Assembly: GCA_025934635.1 (NCBI GenBank)
Contig: JAICWX010000138.1
Location: 1 to 21,769 of the forward strand
DNA from: Streptosporangiaceae bacterium
Lineage (GTDB): Bacteria > Actinomycetota > Actinomycetes > Streptosporangiales > Streptosporangiaceae
Length of the DNA stretch: 21,769 nucleotides
Direction: 5' to 3'
The notes under the pieces were generated by a model. It ran no database searches, was not told where the DNA came from, and worked only from the letters and a program-made list of their open reading frames with translations. Below, piece by piece: positions 1-7,585 of the stretch (within the stretch, counting starts at the first letter, position 1; each line of letters opens with the position of its first letter). The position numbers were made by a program, and so were the translations under genes.

Positions 1-1626
1 CTGCACCAGCGCGGCGGTGTCGAGGGGCTTGACCGAGTACAGGTCGATCACCCGGGCCGCGATGCCGGCCTGGTCGAGCTCGGCGGCGGCGGCCAGGCAC
101 TCGTGCAGGGTCACCCCGGCGCCGATGAGCGCGACCTGGTCGCCGGGACCGGCCCGGTGTACCTTGCACCCGCCGACCGGGAACGTCTCCCCGGCCTGGT
201 AGATCACCGGGTAGGCGCCGCGGGTGGTGCGCAGGTAGGAGACGCCGTCGGTGCGGGCCATCTGCGCGACGAGCTGCACGGTGCATGTGGCGTCCGCCGG
301 GTACAGCACCACTGACCCGTGCACGGCGCGCAGTGCGGCGATGTCCTCCAGCGCCATCTGCGAGGGCCCGTCCTGGCCGATTTCGACCCCGGCGTGCGAG
401 CCGGCCAGGCAGATGCTGACGCCGGAGATGCCGGCCATCCGGATGAAGTCGAAAGCCCGGGAGAAGAACACCGCGAACGTGGCGGCGAACGGCCGGTAGC
501 CGCGCACGGCCAGGCCGGTCGCCGCGGCGACCAGCTGCTGTTCGGCGATGAACATCTCGAAGTACCGGCCGGGGGCGGCCTTGGCGAACTCCTCGGCGTG
601 GGTGGAGTTGCCGACCTCCCCGTCCAGGACGACCACCTCGGGGCGGGCGGCAAGGGCCGCGATGGCGGTGCCGAAGGCGCTGCGGGTCGCCACCTTCTCC
701 CCGGGCGGGTAAACCGGCCAGGTGACCGGCGCGCGGGGGGCCGGCGTGATCGCGGGCGAGCCCGGCGGCGGGAGCTTGCCGCGGGTGTGCATGCTGGTCG
801 GGCCGCCGAGGGCGGCGATGGCGCGCTCGGCCATGTCGGCCGGGAGCGCCTTGCCGTGCCAGCCGTTGATGTCCTCCAGCTGCGGTACGCCCTTGGCCTT
901 GATGGTCCGGGCCAGGATCACGGCAGGCCGGTCCGGGTCCGCTCGGGCCTGGGTCAGCGCCCGGTCGATCCCGGTCAGGTTGTGGCCGTCGATGACCAGC
1001 GGCCGGGCGCCGAAGGCCTCGAACCGGCGGGCGTAACGGTCCATGTCCCATTCCAGCTCGGTCGGCCCGCGCTGGCCGAGACGGTTGACGTCGATGATCG
1101 CGGTCAGGTTGCCCAGCCGGTAGTAGCTGGCCTTGTCGATCGCTTCCCAGATCGAGCCTTCCGCGGTCTCGCTGTCCCCGCACAGCACCCACGCGTGGTA
1201 GGGCAGCTTGTCCAGGTAGCGGCCGGCCAGGCACACGCCGACCGCGTCCGGCAGGCCCTGCCCGAGTGAGCCGGTGGCCACGTCGACCCAGGGCAGGACC
1301 GGGGTGGGGTGGCCCTGCAGGCGGGAGCCGAACTTCCGGTAGGTCTTGACCAGCTCCTCCTCGCCGATCACCCCGACCGCCCGGAACATCGCGTACAGCA
1401 ACGGGGAGGCGTGCCCCTTGGAGAAGATCAGGTGGTCGTTGGCCGGCAGGCCGGGCCGGTCCCAGTCGTAGCGCAGGTGCCCGGTGAGCAGCACCGCCAT
1501 CAGGTCCGCGGCGGACAGCGACGAGGTGGGATGACCCGACCCCGCCTCGGTGCTGCAGCGGATCGAGTCCACCCGCAACTGGGCGGCCAGCCGGCCGGCC
1601 CGCTCGAGTTCGGTGGCGTCCATCAT
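1..1626 (-). CDS. tkt: Transketolase, 3' end outside the window
   Basis: Thiamine-diphosphate enzyme that moves two-carbon ketol units between sugar phosphates in the non-oxidative pentose phosphate pathway; cytoplasmic. The reverse-strand frame is open from the ATG ATG at 1626-1621 to base 1, giving 542 residues; the C-terminal part lies outside. Visible features are a substrate-side GHPTSSLSAADLM (residues 31-43), the GSLGQGLPDAVG segment (119-130), the diphosphate/metal motif GDSETAEGSIWEA (150-162) followed by IIDVN, and later the pyrimidine-domain stretch DGEVGNSTHAEEF and the GPSQMALEDIAALRA segment. The motif has GDSE where many family members have GDGE. The first ATG overlaps the TGA of the upstream FAD oxidoreductase (ATGA, 1626-1623), so translational coupling is likely. 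No clear separate Shine-Dalgarno is visible; a perfect palindrome lies just upstream of the start. Confidence 0.95.
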   Translation of the reverse strand, partial: MMDATELERAGRLAAQLRVDSIRCSTEAGSGHPTSSLSAADLMAVLLTGHLRYDWDRPGLPANDHLIFSKGHASPLLYAMFRAVGVIGEEELVKTYRKFGSRLQGHPTPVLPWVDVATGSLGQGLPDAVGVCLAGRYLDKLPYHAWVLCGDSETAEGSIWEAIDKASYYRLGNLTAIIDVNRLGQRGPTELEWDMDRYARRFEAFGARPLVIDGHNLTGIDRALTQARADPDRPAVILARTIKAKGVPQLEDINGWHGKALPADMAERAIAALGGPTSMHTRGKLPPPGSPAITPAPRAPVTWPVYPPGEKVATRSAFGTAIAALAARPEVVVLDGEVGNSTHAEEFAKAAPGRYFEMFIAEQQLVAAATGLAVRGYRPFAATFAVFFSRAFDFIRMAGISGVSICLAGSHAGVEIGQDGPSQMALEDIAALRAVHGSVVLYPADATCTVQLVAQMARTDGVSYLRTTRGAYPVIYQAGETFPVGGCKVHRAGPGDQVALIGAGVTLHECLAAAAELDQAGIAARVIDLYSVKPLDTAALVQ

Positions 1627-2873
1627 CGCGGGCCTGGCCCGCTGTCGTGAACCTCGTCCAGGGGCACGGCGGGGTCCGCCAGCCGGGCCGGGTCGACCTG
1701 GGCGCCGGAGCGCACCAGGGCGGCGATGGCGTCGGTGACGTCCCAGATGTTGACGTTCATGCCGGCCAGCACCCGGCCCTGGCCGAGCCAGAACGCGATG
1801 AACTCCCGCTTGGCCACCTCCCCGCGGAAGACGACCTGGTCATAGTGCCCGGCCCCGACGTAGCCCGAGTACTCCATCCCCATGTCGTACTGGTCGGAGA
1901 AGAAGTACGGCACCCGGTCATAGGCAACCGCCCGGCCCGCCATGCCGGCTGCCGCCGCCGGCCCCTGGTTCAGGGCGGCTGACCAGTGCTCCAGACGCAG
2001 GTGGCGGCCCAGCGACGGGTACCAGGAGCTGGCCACGTCGCCGGCCGCGAACACGTCCGGGTCGGAACTGCGCAGGAACTCATCGACGACGATCCCGTCA
2101 TCGACGGCCAGGCCCGCGGCCTCGGCCAGCCCGGTGTTCGGGGTGATGCCGACACCGACGACGACCACGTCGGCGCCGATGCGGCTGCCATCGGCCAGGC
2201 GCACCCCGCTGGCCCGGCCGCCCGCGCCGGTGACCTCGGCCACCTGCACGCCCGTCCGCAGGTCGACCCCGTGCTCGGCGTGCAGGGCGGCGTAGACCTC
2301 GGCCACCTCCGGGCCGAGCACGCCCAGCAACGGCAGCCTGGCCCTCTCCAGCACGGTCACCTCCACGCCGGCGGCCCGGGCCGCAGCCGCGGTCTCCAGG
2401 CCGATCCAGCCCGCCCCGATGATCGCCGCCCGTCTCGCCGTCGCGAACGCCGCCTTGATCGCCTCGCAGTCGGCCACGTCCCGCAGGTACAGCACCCCGT
2501 CCAGGCCGGCGCCGGGCACCGGCAGCCGCCGCGGCGACGAGCCCGTGGCCACCAGCAGCTTGTCGTACCCCACCCGCTCACCGCCCGCCACGGTCACCTG
2601 GCGGGCCGCCCGGTCGATGGCGGTGACCCGGCAGCCGAGGCGCAGCTCCACGTCGTGGCCGGCGTACCACCCCTGCGGGTGGACGTAGATCTTCTCCTTC
2701 TCCGACTTGCCCTGCAGGTAGTCCTTGGACAGCGGAGGCCGCTCATACGGCCGCTCGGCCTCCTCCCCGATCAGCACCACCCGGCCGCCGAAGCCCTCGG
2801 AGCGCAGGGCGTCGGCCGCCTTGGCGCCGGCCAGGCTGGCGCCCACGATCACGAACGTCTGTGCTGCTGTCAT
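1623..2873 (-). CDS. FAD-dependent ferredoxin reductase-type oxidoreductase
   Basis: Member of the pyridine nucleotide-disulfide oxidoreductase fold, closest in look to ferredoxin/rubredoxin reductases of the BphA4 type, which carry electrons from NAD(P)H through FAD to a small iron-sulfur partner. In the 416-residue product the N-terminal FAD site is FVIVGASLAGAKAA, followed by RPYERPPLSKDYL; the NAD(P)H site is AIIGAGWIGLETAAAARAAG with VTVLE; and the second FAD motif is DPDVFAAGDVASSW. A C-terminal reductase-type domain follows. An upstream extension is open to 2966, but ATG 2873 is chosen because AGGAGG (2884-2889) lies 10 nt before it. Its stop overlaps the transketolase start. It sits 115 nt downstream of folE on the same strand. 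No ferredoxin or oxygenase gene is visible nearby, so the electron acceptor is unknown. Confidence 0.9.
   Translation of the reverse strand: MTAAQTFVIVGASLAGAKAADALRSEGFGGRVVLIGEEAERPYERPPLSKDYLQGKSEKEKIYVHPQGWYAGHDVELRLGCRVTAIDRAARQVTVAGGERVGYDKLLVATGSSPRRLPVPGAGLDGVLYLRDVADCEAIKAAFATARRAAIIGAGWIGLETAAAARAAGVEVTVLERARLPLLGVLGPEVAEVYAALHAEHGVDLRTGVQVAEVTGAGGRASGVRLADGSRIGADVVVVGVGITPNTGLAEAAGLAVDDGIVVDEFLRSSDPDVFAAGDVASSWYPSLGRHLRLEHWSAALNQGPAAAAGMAGRAVAYDRVPYFFSDQYDMGMEYSGYVGAGHYDQVVFRGEVAKREFIAFWLGQGRVLAGMNVNIWDVTDAIAALVRSGAQVDPARLADPAVPLDEVHDSGPGPR
1628..1642. repeat. Perfect 7+1+7 palindrome just upstream of the tkt start
   Basis: GCGGGCC-T-GGCCCGC reads the same on both strands apart from the centre base. 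It ends one base upstream of the transketolase ATG and lies inside the last codons of the FAD oxidoreductase. In mRNA it could form a GC stem, with a few central bases unpaired, where an independent ribosome-binding site would be expected. That fits dependence on translation of the upstream gene, but it may be a chance result of GC-rich Gly-Pro-Gly codons. Confidence 0.4.
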
Positions 2874-2988
2874 CTCGTCACGACCTCCTACTCCGAGCGG
2901 ATCAGGCACGGGCCTGACCACCTTTGCGTTCCCGGGGCCCGGGCACCGCGGCTGGCGGCGGGACAAGCGCCGGTGAGCGCCGGGCCCG

Positions 2989-3621
2989 TCATCTGGACGT
3001 CCTGGTAAAGGCCAGGAACTCGGCCCTCGTGCGGTGGTCGTCGCGGATCAGCCCGGACATCGCCGAGGTGACCGTCCGGGCCCGGGCGGCCCGTACTCCC
3101 CGCAGCGACATGCAGGCGTGCTCGGCCTCGATGACCACGCCCACGCCCCTGGGTGCCAGGTGGCAGCCGAGCCATCCGGCTACCTGCGCCGCCAGCCGCT
3201 CCTGCGGCTGCAGGCGCCGGGCGAAGTGCTCGACGACCCGGGCCAGCGTCGACAGTCCGGCCAGGCGGGCTCCGGGAAGATAACCGACATGCGCCACCCC
3301 GCTGAAGGGCAGCAGGTGATGCGCGCACAATGAGCAGAACGGGACACCGCTCGCCACCACCAGCTCGTCATAGCCCTCGTCGTTGGGGAACGTGGCCACC
3401 TCGAACGGCGCCGGAGTGAGCAGCTCGGCGTACGCGCGGCACACCCGGGCGGGCGTCGCGGCGAGCCCGTCGGCTCCCCGGTCAGCACCCAGCGCGTCAA
3501 GCAGGCCGGCCACGGCCCGCTCAGCGCGATCCAGGTCGACGGGGCCGCCCGTCCCCCCGCAGGGCACGGCCGGGCCGTCGTTCCCGTCTAGCCCGGTCAC
3601 TCCCAGGGCGGGGGCGTCCAT
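2989..3621 (-). CDS. folE: GTP cyclohydrolase I
   Basis: Converts GTP to 7,8-dihydroneopterin triphosphate, the first step of folate and other pterin synthesis; a cytoplasmic homodecamer in known members. The 210-residue product shows the zinc site CSLCAHHLLPF (first Cys and the His pair; the last zinc Cys is in EHACMSLRGV) and the family stretch LARVVEHFARRLQPQERL. The N-terminal 30 residues are Gly/Pro-rich and look disordered. ATG 3621 is preferred; a GTG directly before it (3624) is an alternative. The Shine-Dalgarno is weak (AGGA about 12 nt upstream). An upstream reading frame that begins after element A ends in TGA overlapping this ATG (TGATG), so folE may be coupled to the element A transcript. 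The next gene on the strand is the FAD oxidoreductase. Confidence 0.93.
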   Translation of the reverse strand: MDAPALGVTGLDGNDGPAVPCGGTGGPVDLDRAERAVAGLLDALGADRGADGLAATPARVCRAYAELLTPAPFEVATFPNDEGYDELVVASGVPFCSLCAHHLLPFSGVAHVGYLPGARLAGLSTLARVVEHFARRLQPQERLAAQVAGWLGCHLAPRGVGVVIEAEHACMSLRGVRAARARTVTSAMSGLIRDDHRTRAEFLAFTRTSR

Positions 3622-3881
3622 CACACGCCGGTCCTGGCCGGCGCGTAGTCGCGAGGCGCCGCTCCGGCCGGCAGGTCAGGAGCTGCCGGGAAGGCCAGAG
3701 GACATCGTGACGGAGCAGGCTTTCCAGGGCCATTGCCCAGGTTGCCGAGCTCCGGCGGCCTTGCCGCATGCAGGTCTGCGCGGCGGTGGCCGCAGTATGC
3801 GCCCCGGGTCGCCGGGGCGGACACAGGCAATACCCGCGACCTGCGCGGTACCTTGCCGCCAACAGCGATGAAACACGACAT
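3621..3881 (-). CDS. Possible leader reading frame behind element A
   Basis: An 86-codon frame begins MSCFIAVGGK at ATG 3881, with GGAGG (in CCTGGAGGCGG) about 9 nt upstream, and ends in TGA sharing one base with the folE ATG. The product is rich in Pro, Ala, Arg and Gly and resembles nothing I recognise. In favour of translation are the good ribosome-binding site, the promoter of element A and the TGATG junction. Against it are the low-complexity composition and the lack of any known domain. It may be a short coupling ORF, or simply a degraded coding remnant whose frame happens to stay open. Confidence 0.25.
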   Translation of the reverse strand: MSCFIAVGGKVPRRSRVLPVSAPATRGAYCGHRRADLHAARPPELGNLGNGPGKPAPSRCPLAFPAAPDLPAGAAPRDYAPARTGV

Positions 3882-3987
3882 TAAGCCGCCGCCTCCAGGG
3901 TCGCGGCGGGCAAACACAAAGCCCGCCTGCCCAACCCTCGCTGTCGAAGGCACTACCGACCCTACGCTTGCGCATCCGGGCCCGCAA
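3879..3987 (-). promoter_or_regulatory. Promoter-leader element, copy A
   Basis: Read on the minus strand: TTGCGG (3987-3982), 17 nt, TAGGGT (3964-3959), 9 nt, the invariant box CTTCGACAGCGAGG (3949-3936), 8 nt, a hairpin GGCGGGC / 9-nt loop / GCCCGCC (3927-3905), 2 nt, GACCCTGG (3902-3895), GGAGG, and an ATG at 3881. Copies B and C have the same order and nearly the same spacing. The layout suggests a sigma-70-like promoter whose transcript starts just before the box, with a structured 5' leader. The next solid gene downstream is folE, with its ATG about 260 nt further on. Confidence 0.6.
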
Positions 3988-3989
3988 CC

Positions 3990-4175
3990 GCGGACTCGTC
4001 CCTGGTCACCACGCCGGTCCGCTGCCGGGCAATGGCCGGGCAGCGCAGGGCCATGCCTGAACTGTGTCCGCGCCGGCACCACTGTCACCTGCGGCGATCA
4101 GCCACGTGATCATCGGCCAGCCGAGGGGCTTGCTCGCGGAGAGCGTGGACACGCGTCAGGCGTGCTGCGACGGCA
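3990..4175. other. Intergenic stretch with no recognisable gene
   Basis: Together with 3625-3880 this makes up the non-coding part between folE and the narG remnant. I see long open frames on both strands, but they are Arg/Pro/Ala-rich as expected from GC-rich non-coding DNA. No tRNA, repeat or known domain is visible apart from element A. Confidence 0.5.
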
Positions 4176-4465
4176 TGCGCGCCTTACAACCTCCGAGTTC
4201 TTCCGGGACCGGCAGGTACCGTACTTCACCGGTTATGTGAATGCCTACACCGACCTGCCGTTCCTGGTGACGCTGCTTGAGCGCGGCGACGGGTACGTTC
4301 CCGGCCGGTTTCTCACCGCCGCGGGCCAATCGGCCAGGGCGCCGCCCGTAACCCGTCATCCTGAACGCGGTCACCGGGGCACCGCAGGTCTCGAATGGCT
4401 CGCTGGGCTTCCGGTTCGCCGGTAGCGGGCTGGGCCGGTGGAACCTCGACGTCCAGGGGGCCGAT
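4176..4465 (+). pseudogene. narG: Nitrate reductase alpha subunit (narG) remnant
   Basis: Two blocks in the right order but in different frames match the part of respiratory nitrate reductase alpha after its first molybdopterin segments. Block 1 (about 4181-4330) reads FFRDRQVPYFTGYVNAYTD, then LPFLVTLLERGDGYVPGRFL. Block 2 (4355-4465, +1 frame) reads VILNAVTGAPQVSNGSLGFR, then GSGLGRWNLDVQGADPA. A shift between about 4330 and 4355 breaks the frame, and neither the N-terminal iron-sulfur region nor the rest of the roughly 1,200-residue protein is present. The relic is inactive. It lies convergent to, and just downstream of, the small minus-strand gene at 4501-4770. Another large molybdopterin enzyme is possible, but the two blocks and their order fit NarG well. 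Confidence 0.75.
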
Positions 4466-4500
4466 CCGGCGCCGACTGGGGACCAGGGCGCATGTCCGGT

Positions 4501-4770
4501 TCAGCCGTTCCAGGGCCATAGGCCTGCGTCGTGCATGCACTCCTCTGTCTCGGCGAGCAGCTTCGCCGACACCTCTGGGACGTGTATGGAGACCCAGGCT
4601 CGCCACTCGTCCGGGGTCCCGCCAGCGTCGGCCGTGTGCAGGGCCAGGTGCGCAATGTGCTTGACGGCCGGACCGCACGAGGCTTCCTCGAGTCGTTCCG
4701 GCAGCGGCTCGTCGATGACGGCGTTATGGACGGCCTCGAGCCGGCTGCCGGTGCTTTCGCTTTCGGTCAT
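4501..4770 (-). CDS. Hypothetical small acidic protein
   Basis: An 89-residue protein I do not recognise. It begins MTESESTGSRLEAVHNAVID, is rich in Glu and Ala, and ends AETEECMHDAGLWPWNG. Helical segments with His and Trp (KHIAHLALHTADAGGTPDEWRAW) suggest a compact alpha-helical cytoplasmic protein; there is no membrane segment or signal peptide. Codon use is typical of the real genes here, and AGAAGGAA lies about 3 nt before the ATG. A 15-codon ORF upstream (4814-4767) overlaps the start by ATGA. It follows the molybdopterin/cytochrome fusion gene by 127 nt on the same strand and could be cotranscribed with it. No function is assigned. Confidence 0.65.
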   Translation of the reverse strand: MTESESTGSRLEAVHNAVIDEPLPERLEEASCGPAVKHIAHLALHTADAGGTPDEWRAWVSIHVPEVSAKLLAETEECMHDAGLWPWNG

Positions 4771-4814
4771 TGTTCCTTCTTACCGATGAGGAATGTCTGC
4801 TGTGCTGTGGTCAT
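4767..4814 (-). CDS. 15-codon ORF overlapping the next gene
   Basis: MTTAQQTFLIGKKEQ, with its TGA inside the ATGA that starts the 89-aa gene. Its first residues look like the N-terminus of the FAD oxidoreductase at 2873 (MTAAQTFVIVGAS). It may be the stump of a deleted paralogue that left its start region in front of another gene, or a short upstream ORF that couples translation. Only about eight residues support the likeness. Confidence 0.3.
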   Translation of the reverse strand: MTTAQQTFLIGKKEQ

Positions 4815-4896
4815 GTCCGTTCTGTCCTACCGCTTTGTCTGTCACACGGTGTCGCTGCCGATGACGGAATCTGCTGATCGTGCCATCGCGGTCGCG

Positions 4897-6741
4897 TTAG
4901 ATGGATTGCCGGTAGCCGAAAAACTCGTGGTCTTCGTTGTAGCCGCCGTACCCGCCGCCGACCTCGGAGAAATGCGCCACGAACTCGATCCCCTTGATCC
5001 ACTTCACCTGTTTGAATCCGAGCTGGGTTTCGTTGCGCAGCCGCAGCGGCGCGCCGTGCCCGAACGACAGCGGCTCGCGGTTCATGTCGTAGGCCAGCAT
5101 CGTGAGGTGGCTGCTCATCTGCTCGATGGGATGCGCGTCGTAGTAGATGCCCGCGTCGGGACCGTCACCCAGGGAGTAGAACACCACCCACTTCGCCTCG
5201 GGCTGCGGGTGGACGAGGTCAAGGATGGTCTGCATCGACACCCCGCCCCACTGGGCGATGCCCGACCAGCCCTGGATGCAGAAATGCTGGGTGATCTGCT
5301 CATGGCGCGGCAGCGCCCGCAGCTCGGCCAGGGTCAGCTCGGCCGGGCGGTCGACCAGGCCGTTGATCCGCAGCCGGTAGTCCGCGAAGTGCCCGTCGAA
5401 CAGCGCGGTGTATTCCGGGGAGTCGGGATACTGACCGTTGTGCCAGAAGTACGGGGAAATGTCTTTTTCGCTGTACTGGCCGGGGGTGGCGTCGAGGTGC
5501 TCGAACAGCCGCTGCGCCGGGCCGATCAGCGCGAAACCGACCCGCTGCACCACCCGGGGGTGGCGCAGCGTAAACGGGGTGGCTGCCACCCAGGCGAGGA
5601 TGACCACCACCATCGACGCGGCGAAGATCGCAAAGCCCGCCCAATCGGTGGCGTTGCGGGCAGTGTAGATGTGGTTGAGGTTGCGCAGCAGGCCCGTCGT
5701 GAAGACCAGCGCGACGTGGATGGTGATGAAGAACAGGAACCAGGCCAGCACCAGGAAGTGCAGGGAGCGGGCCAGCTGGATGCTGAACATGCTGCTGATC
5801 GTCTTGAACCGGGTCGACAGCGCCGGGGACATGCCCAGCCCGGTCAGGAACGCCAGCGGGGCGGCGATGAAAATGGTGATGAAGTAGGCGATCAGCTGCA
5901 GGCTGTTGTAGGCAACCCAGCCGTTCTCCACCGGCCACTGCAAGGACAGGTACTGGATCAGCACCGACACCGAGTTGGGTATCACCGCCCAGCTGGTGGG
6001 CACCACGTGCCGCCACTGCCCGGTCGTGAACAGCAGCACGTAAAAGACCGCGCCGTTGAGCAGCCACAGAGTGTTCACTCCCAGATGCCACCAGCGGGCC
6101 AGCCCGATCGAATGCCGGATCCCGGGCAAGCCCACGTTTGCGGGCAGGCTGATGGAGTCCTTCTTCGCTGTCCACAGCGGGTCGGCGGGAACCGGTTTCT
6201 GGACGCGGAACCAGTCCCGGCCCGGGGTGCTGTGCCGGGTCCAGTACAGCCGCGGATGATCACTGAGGATCTGCAACCCGGAGCGGATGATGAAGATCAT
6301 CAGGAACAGGTTGAAGAAATGCTGCACCCCGACCCAGATCGGCAAGCCCGGGTGGCGCACGGCGCTGGCCGACGCGACGGTGCCCGGGTAGCGGACAATG
6401 AAACGCTGCACCGGGACGGTGTCACGCAGACCCTTGCAGGCCGCGACCGCGACGATCAGGATCACGAAACCGATCGGCAGCAGCCACAGTAGGTTGAACC
6501 ACTTGCCCTGGCCCACCCGGACCCGGGGCGCGATCCCGTGCGCGACCGGCACCGACCCGGCCCACGTGCTCGGGTCCACCACATCCTCACCGATCGTGAG
6601 CTGCGACCGGAAGCTGGCCACCGCCTCCGGGGTCACCCTCGAGGCTGGGGCAGCAGGCAGTTCCGCTGACTCGCGTCCGCGTGGAGGCACGCCGTCGCCG
6701 TCACCCCCGTGAGGGCGGTTGACGGGGCTGTGTCCGGTCAT
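4897..6741 (-). CDS. Cytochrome b-like membrane domain fused to a sulfite-oxidase-type molybdopterin domain
   Basis: A 614-residue fusion. Residues 1-75 are a polar tail. Six hydrophobic segments follow at about 83-103, 137-157, 214-240, 282-303, 325-348 and 368-388, with candidate heme-binding histidines H141, H219, H328 and H342, as in cytochrome b561 / formate dehydrogenase gamma-type di-heme subunits. From about residue 450 to the end is an oxidoreductase molybdopterin-binding domain: LRINGLVDRPAELTLAELRA, then HFCIQGWSGIAQWGGV with the likely molybdenum-ligand Cys488, and SSHLTMLAYDMNREPLSFGH near the end. The expected role is electron exchange between the quinone pool and a molybdenum-cofactor substrate that cannot be named. 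No Tat signal is present. Start: ATG 6741 with GGAG about 7 nt upstream. The fusion is a single unbroken frame. Confidence 0.85.
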   Translation of the reverse strand: MTGHSPVNRPHGGDGDGVPPRGRESAELPAAPASRVTPEAVASFRSQLTIGEDVVDPSTWAGSVPVAHGIAPRVRVGQGKWFNLLWLLPIGFVILIVAVAACKGLRDTVPVQRFIVRYPGTVASASAVRHPGLPIWVGVQHFFNLFLMIFIIRSGLQILSDHPRLYWTRHSTPGRDWFRVQKPVPADPLWTAKKDSISLPANVGLPGIRHSIGLARWWHLGVNTLWLLNGAVFYVLLFTTGQWRHVVPTSWAVIPNSVSVLIQYLSLQWPVENGWVAYNSLQLIAYFITIFIAAPLAFLTGLGMSPALSTRFKTISSMFSIQLARSLHFLVLAWFLFFITIHVALVFTTGLLRNLNHIYTARNATDWAGFAIFAASMVVVILAWVAATPFTLRHPRVVQRVGFALIGPAQRLFEHLDATPGQYSEKDISPYFWHNGQYPDSPEYTALFDGHFADYRLRINGLVDRPAELTLAELRALPRHEQITQHFCIQGWSGIAQWGGVSMQTILDLVHPQPEAKWVVFYSLGDGPDAGIYYDAHPIEQMSSHLTMLAYDMNREPLSFGHGAPLRLRNETQLGFKQVKWIKGIEFVAHFSEVGGGYGGYNEDHEFFGYRQSI

Positions 6742-6825
6742 CAGGGCTCCGTGTGTTCGAGGGTGAGGCTTTGAGCCAGGGCGGGATGGTAATACCCAGC
6801 CACGGGCGGCTCGTGGTCACTGGTT

Positions 6826-7180
6826 CTACTCGGGGGTCGTGTTCTGACGATATGCGATGCGGTTCAGGCGCGCCCGGGCGAGTCCGTCACGGCCTGGCGG
6901 ATGGCCTCGCCTCGGCCTTCATGCGCGTCATCGGGGTGACGTAGCCGATCGAGGCGTGCCGGACGGTGTTGTACTCGGCCCGGACGCGGTCCGGCTCGAG
7001 GCCGGGCTCACCGCGGTCGCGGATCTTCTCCAGGTGCGGCCACTCGCCTTTGACTTGGCCCAACAGCGTCTCGATCCACGCCTGGCCCTGAGGTGCGCGG
7101 GCGGCCGAACTGCTGGGCGATCGCGACACCGGCCATGAACTCGCGGCTGGACACCGAGCGCATCTGCGGGCCGTTACCGG
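6826..7180 (-). pseudogene. IS3-type transposase remnant (integrase core, C-terminal part)
   Basis: Read on the minus strand, pieces of a DDE transposase occur in order: NGPQMRSVSSREFMAG with VAIAQQFGRP (about 7170-7095), then in another frame GQAWIETLLGQVKGEWPHLE and RVRAEYNTVRHASIGYVTP, then in a third frame HEGRGEAIRQA, RDGLARARLNRIAYRQ and a TAG at 6828-6826. The NGPQ and WIE(T)L..KGEW motifs are typical of IS3-family OrfB integrase cores (second D and final E). At least three small indels are visible (after QFGRP, in the TPDD region, and after RQA), and the N-terminal half is missing. I see no terminal inverted repeats or target duplication. It is a dead insertion-sequence fragment between the molybdopterin fusion gene and the small gene at 7287. 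Confidence 0.85.
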
Positions 7181-7286
7181 AATCGCGGGCAGCAGCGGCA
7201 CCTGGCCGCCGGCCAGGCCGTGCACCTGGCCCCGGTCGCCGGCGACAGCCGGGCCCGCGGGCGAGCGCGAAGCCAGAGGCGTGCGG

Positions 7287-7487
7287 CTAGAGATCGCGGC
7301 CGTTGACGATCGCGAACGCCAACGCGCGCAGGATGTCAGTGGTCAACGTGACGCCGTGTGCCTCCAGCTTGCGACGCAGACGTTCTTCGACATCGTCGAT
7401 ACCTTGCGGGCTATGCAAGCGCACTTCGTGGTACACGGCCTGAAGCGTGGCCGCGACCGTGTCACGGCCCTCGGCGTGATCGGTCAT
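7287..7487 (-). CDS. Hypothetical 66-aa helical protein
   Basis: The product starts MTDHAEGRDTVAATLQAVYH and ends ILRALAFAIVNGRDL. It looks like a small helical cytoplasmic protein with a charged middle (IDDVEERLRRKLEAHGV). I do not recognise the family. A longer frame is open upstream to 7934, but the ATG at 7487 is preceded by GGAGAGGA and lies where the protein composition becomes natural. It is divergent from the cupin gene with a shared 98-nt intergenic region. The transposase relic lies just downstream. Confidence 0.6.
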   Translation of the reverse strand: MTDHAEGRDTVAATLQAVYHEVRLHSPQGIDDVEERLRRKLEAHGVTLTTDILRALAFAIVNGRDL

Positions 7488-7585
7488 CGAGTGATCCTCT
7501 CCGCCAGCGCCGCTTCGGCGGGCAGCTACCGTGCTCGCCGGCCTGAACGGCCCGGCTCGGGTAATCAGCAAGCATACTGAGAACC

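Noticed and set aside
4531..6492. A 653-codon plus-strand frame opposite the molybdopterin fusion gene
   Set aside because: It is the mirror of a real minus-strand gene, with Gln/His/Arg-rich composition and no recognisable motif.
6826..7286. A complete insertion sequence
   Set aside because: Only the C-terminal part of the transposase is present, in three frames, and no terminal inverted repeats or target-site duplication can be seen.
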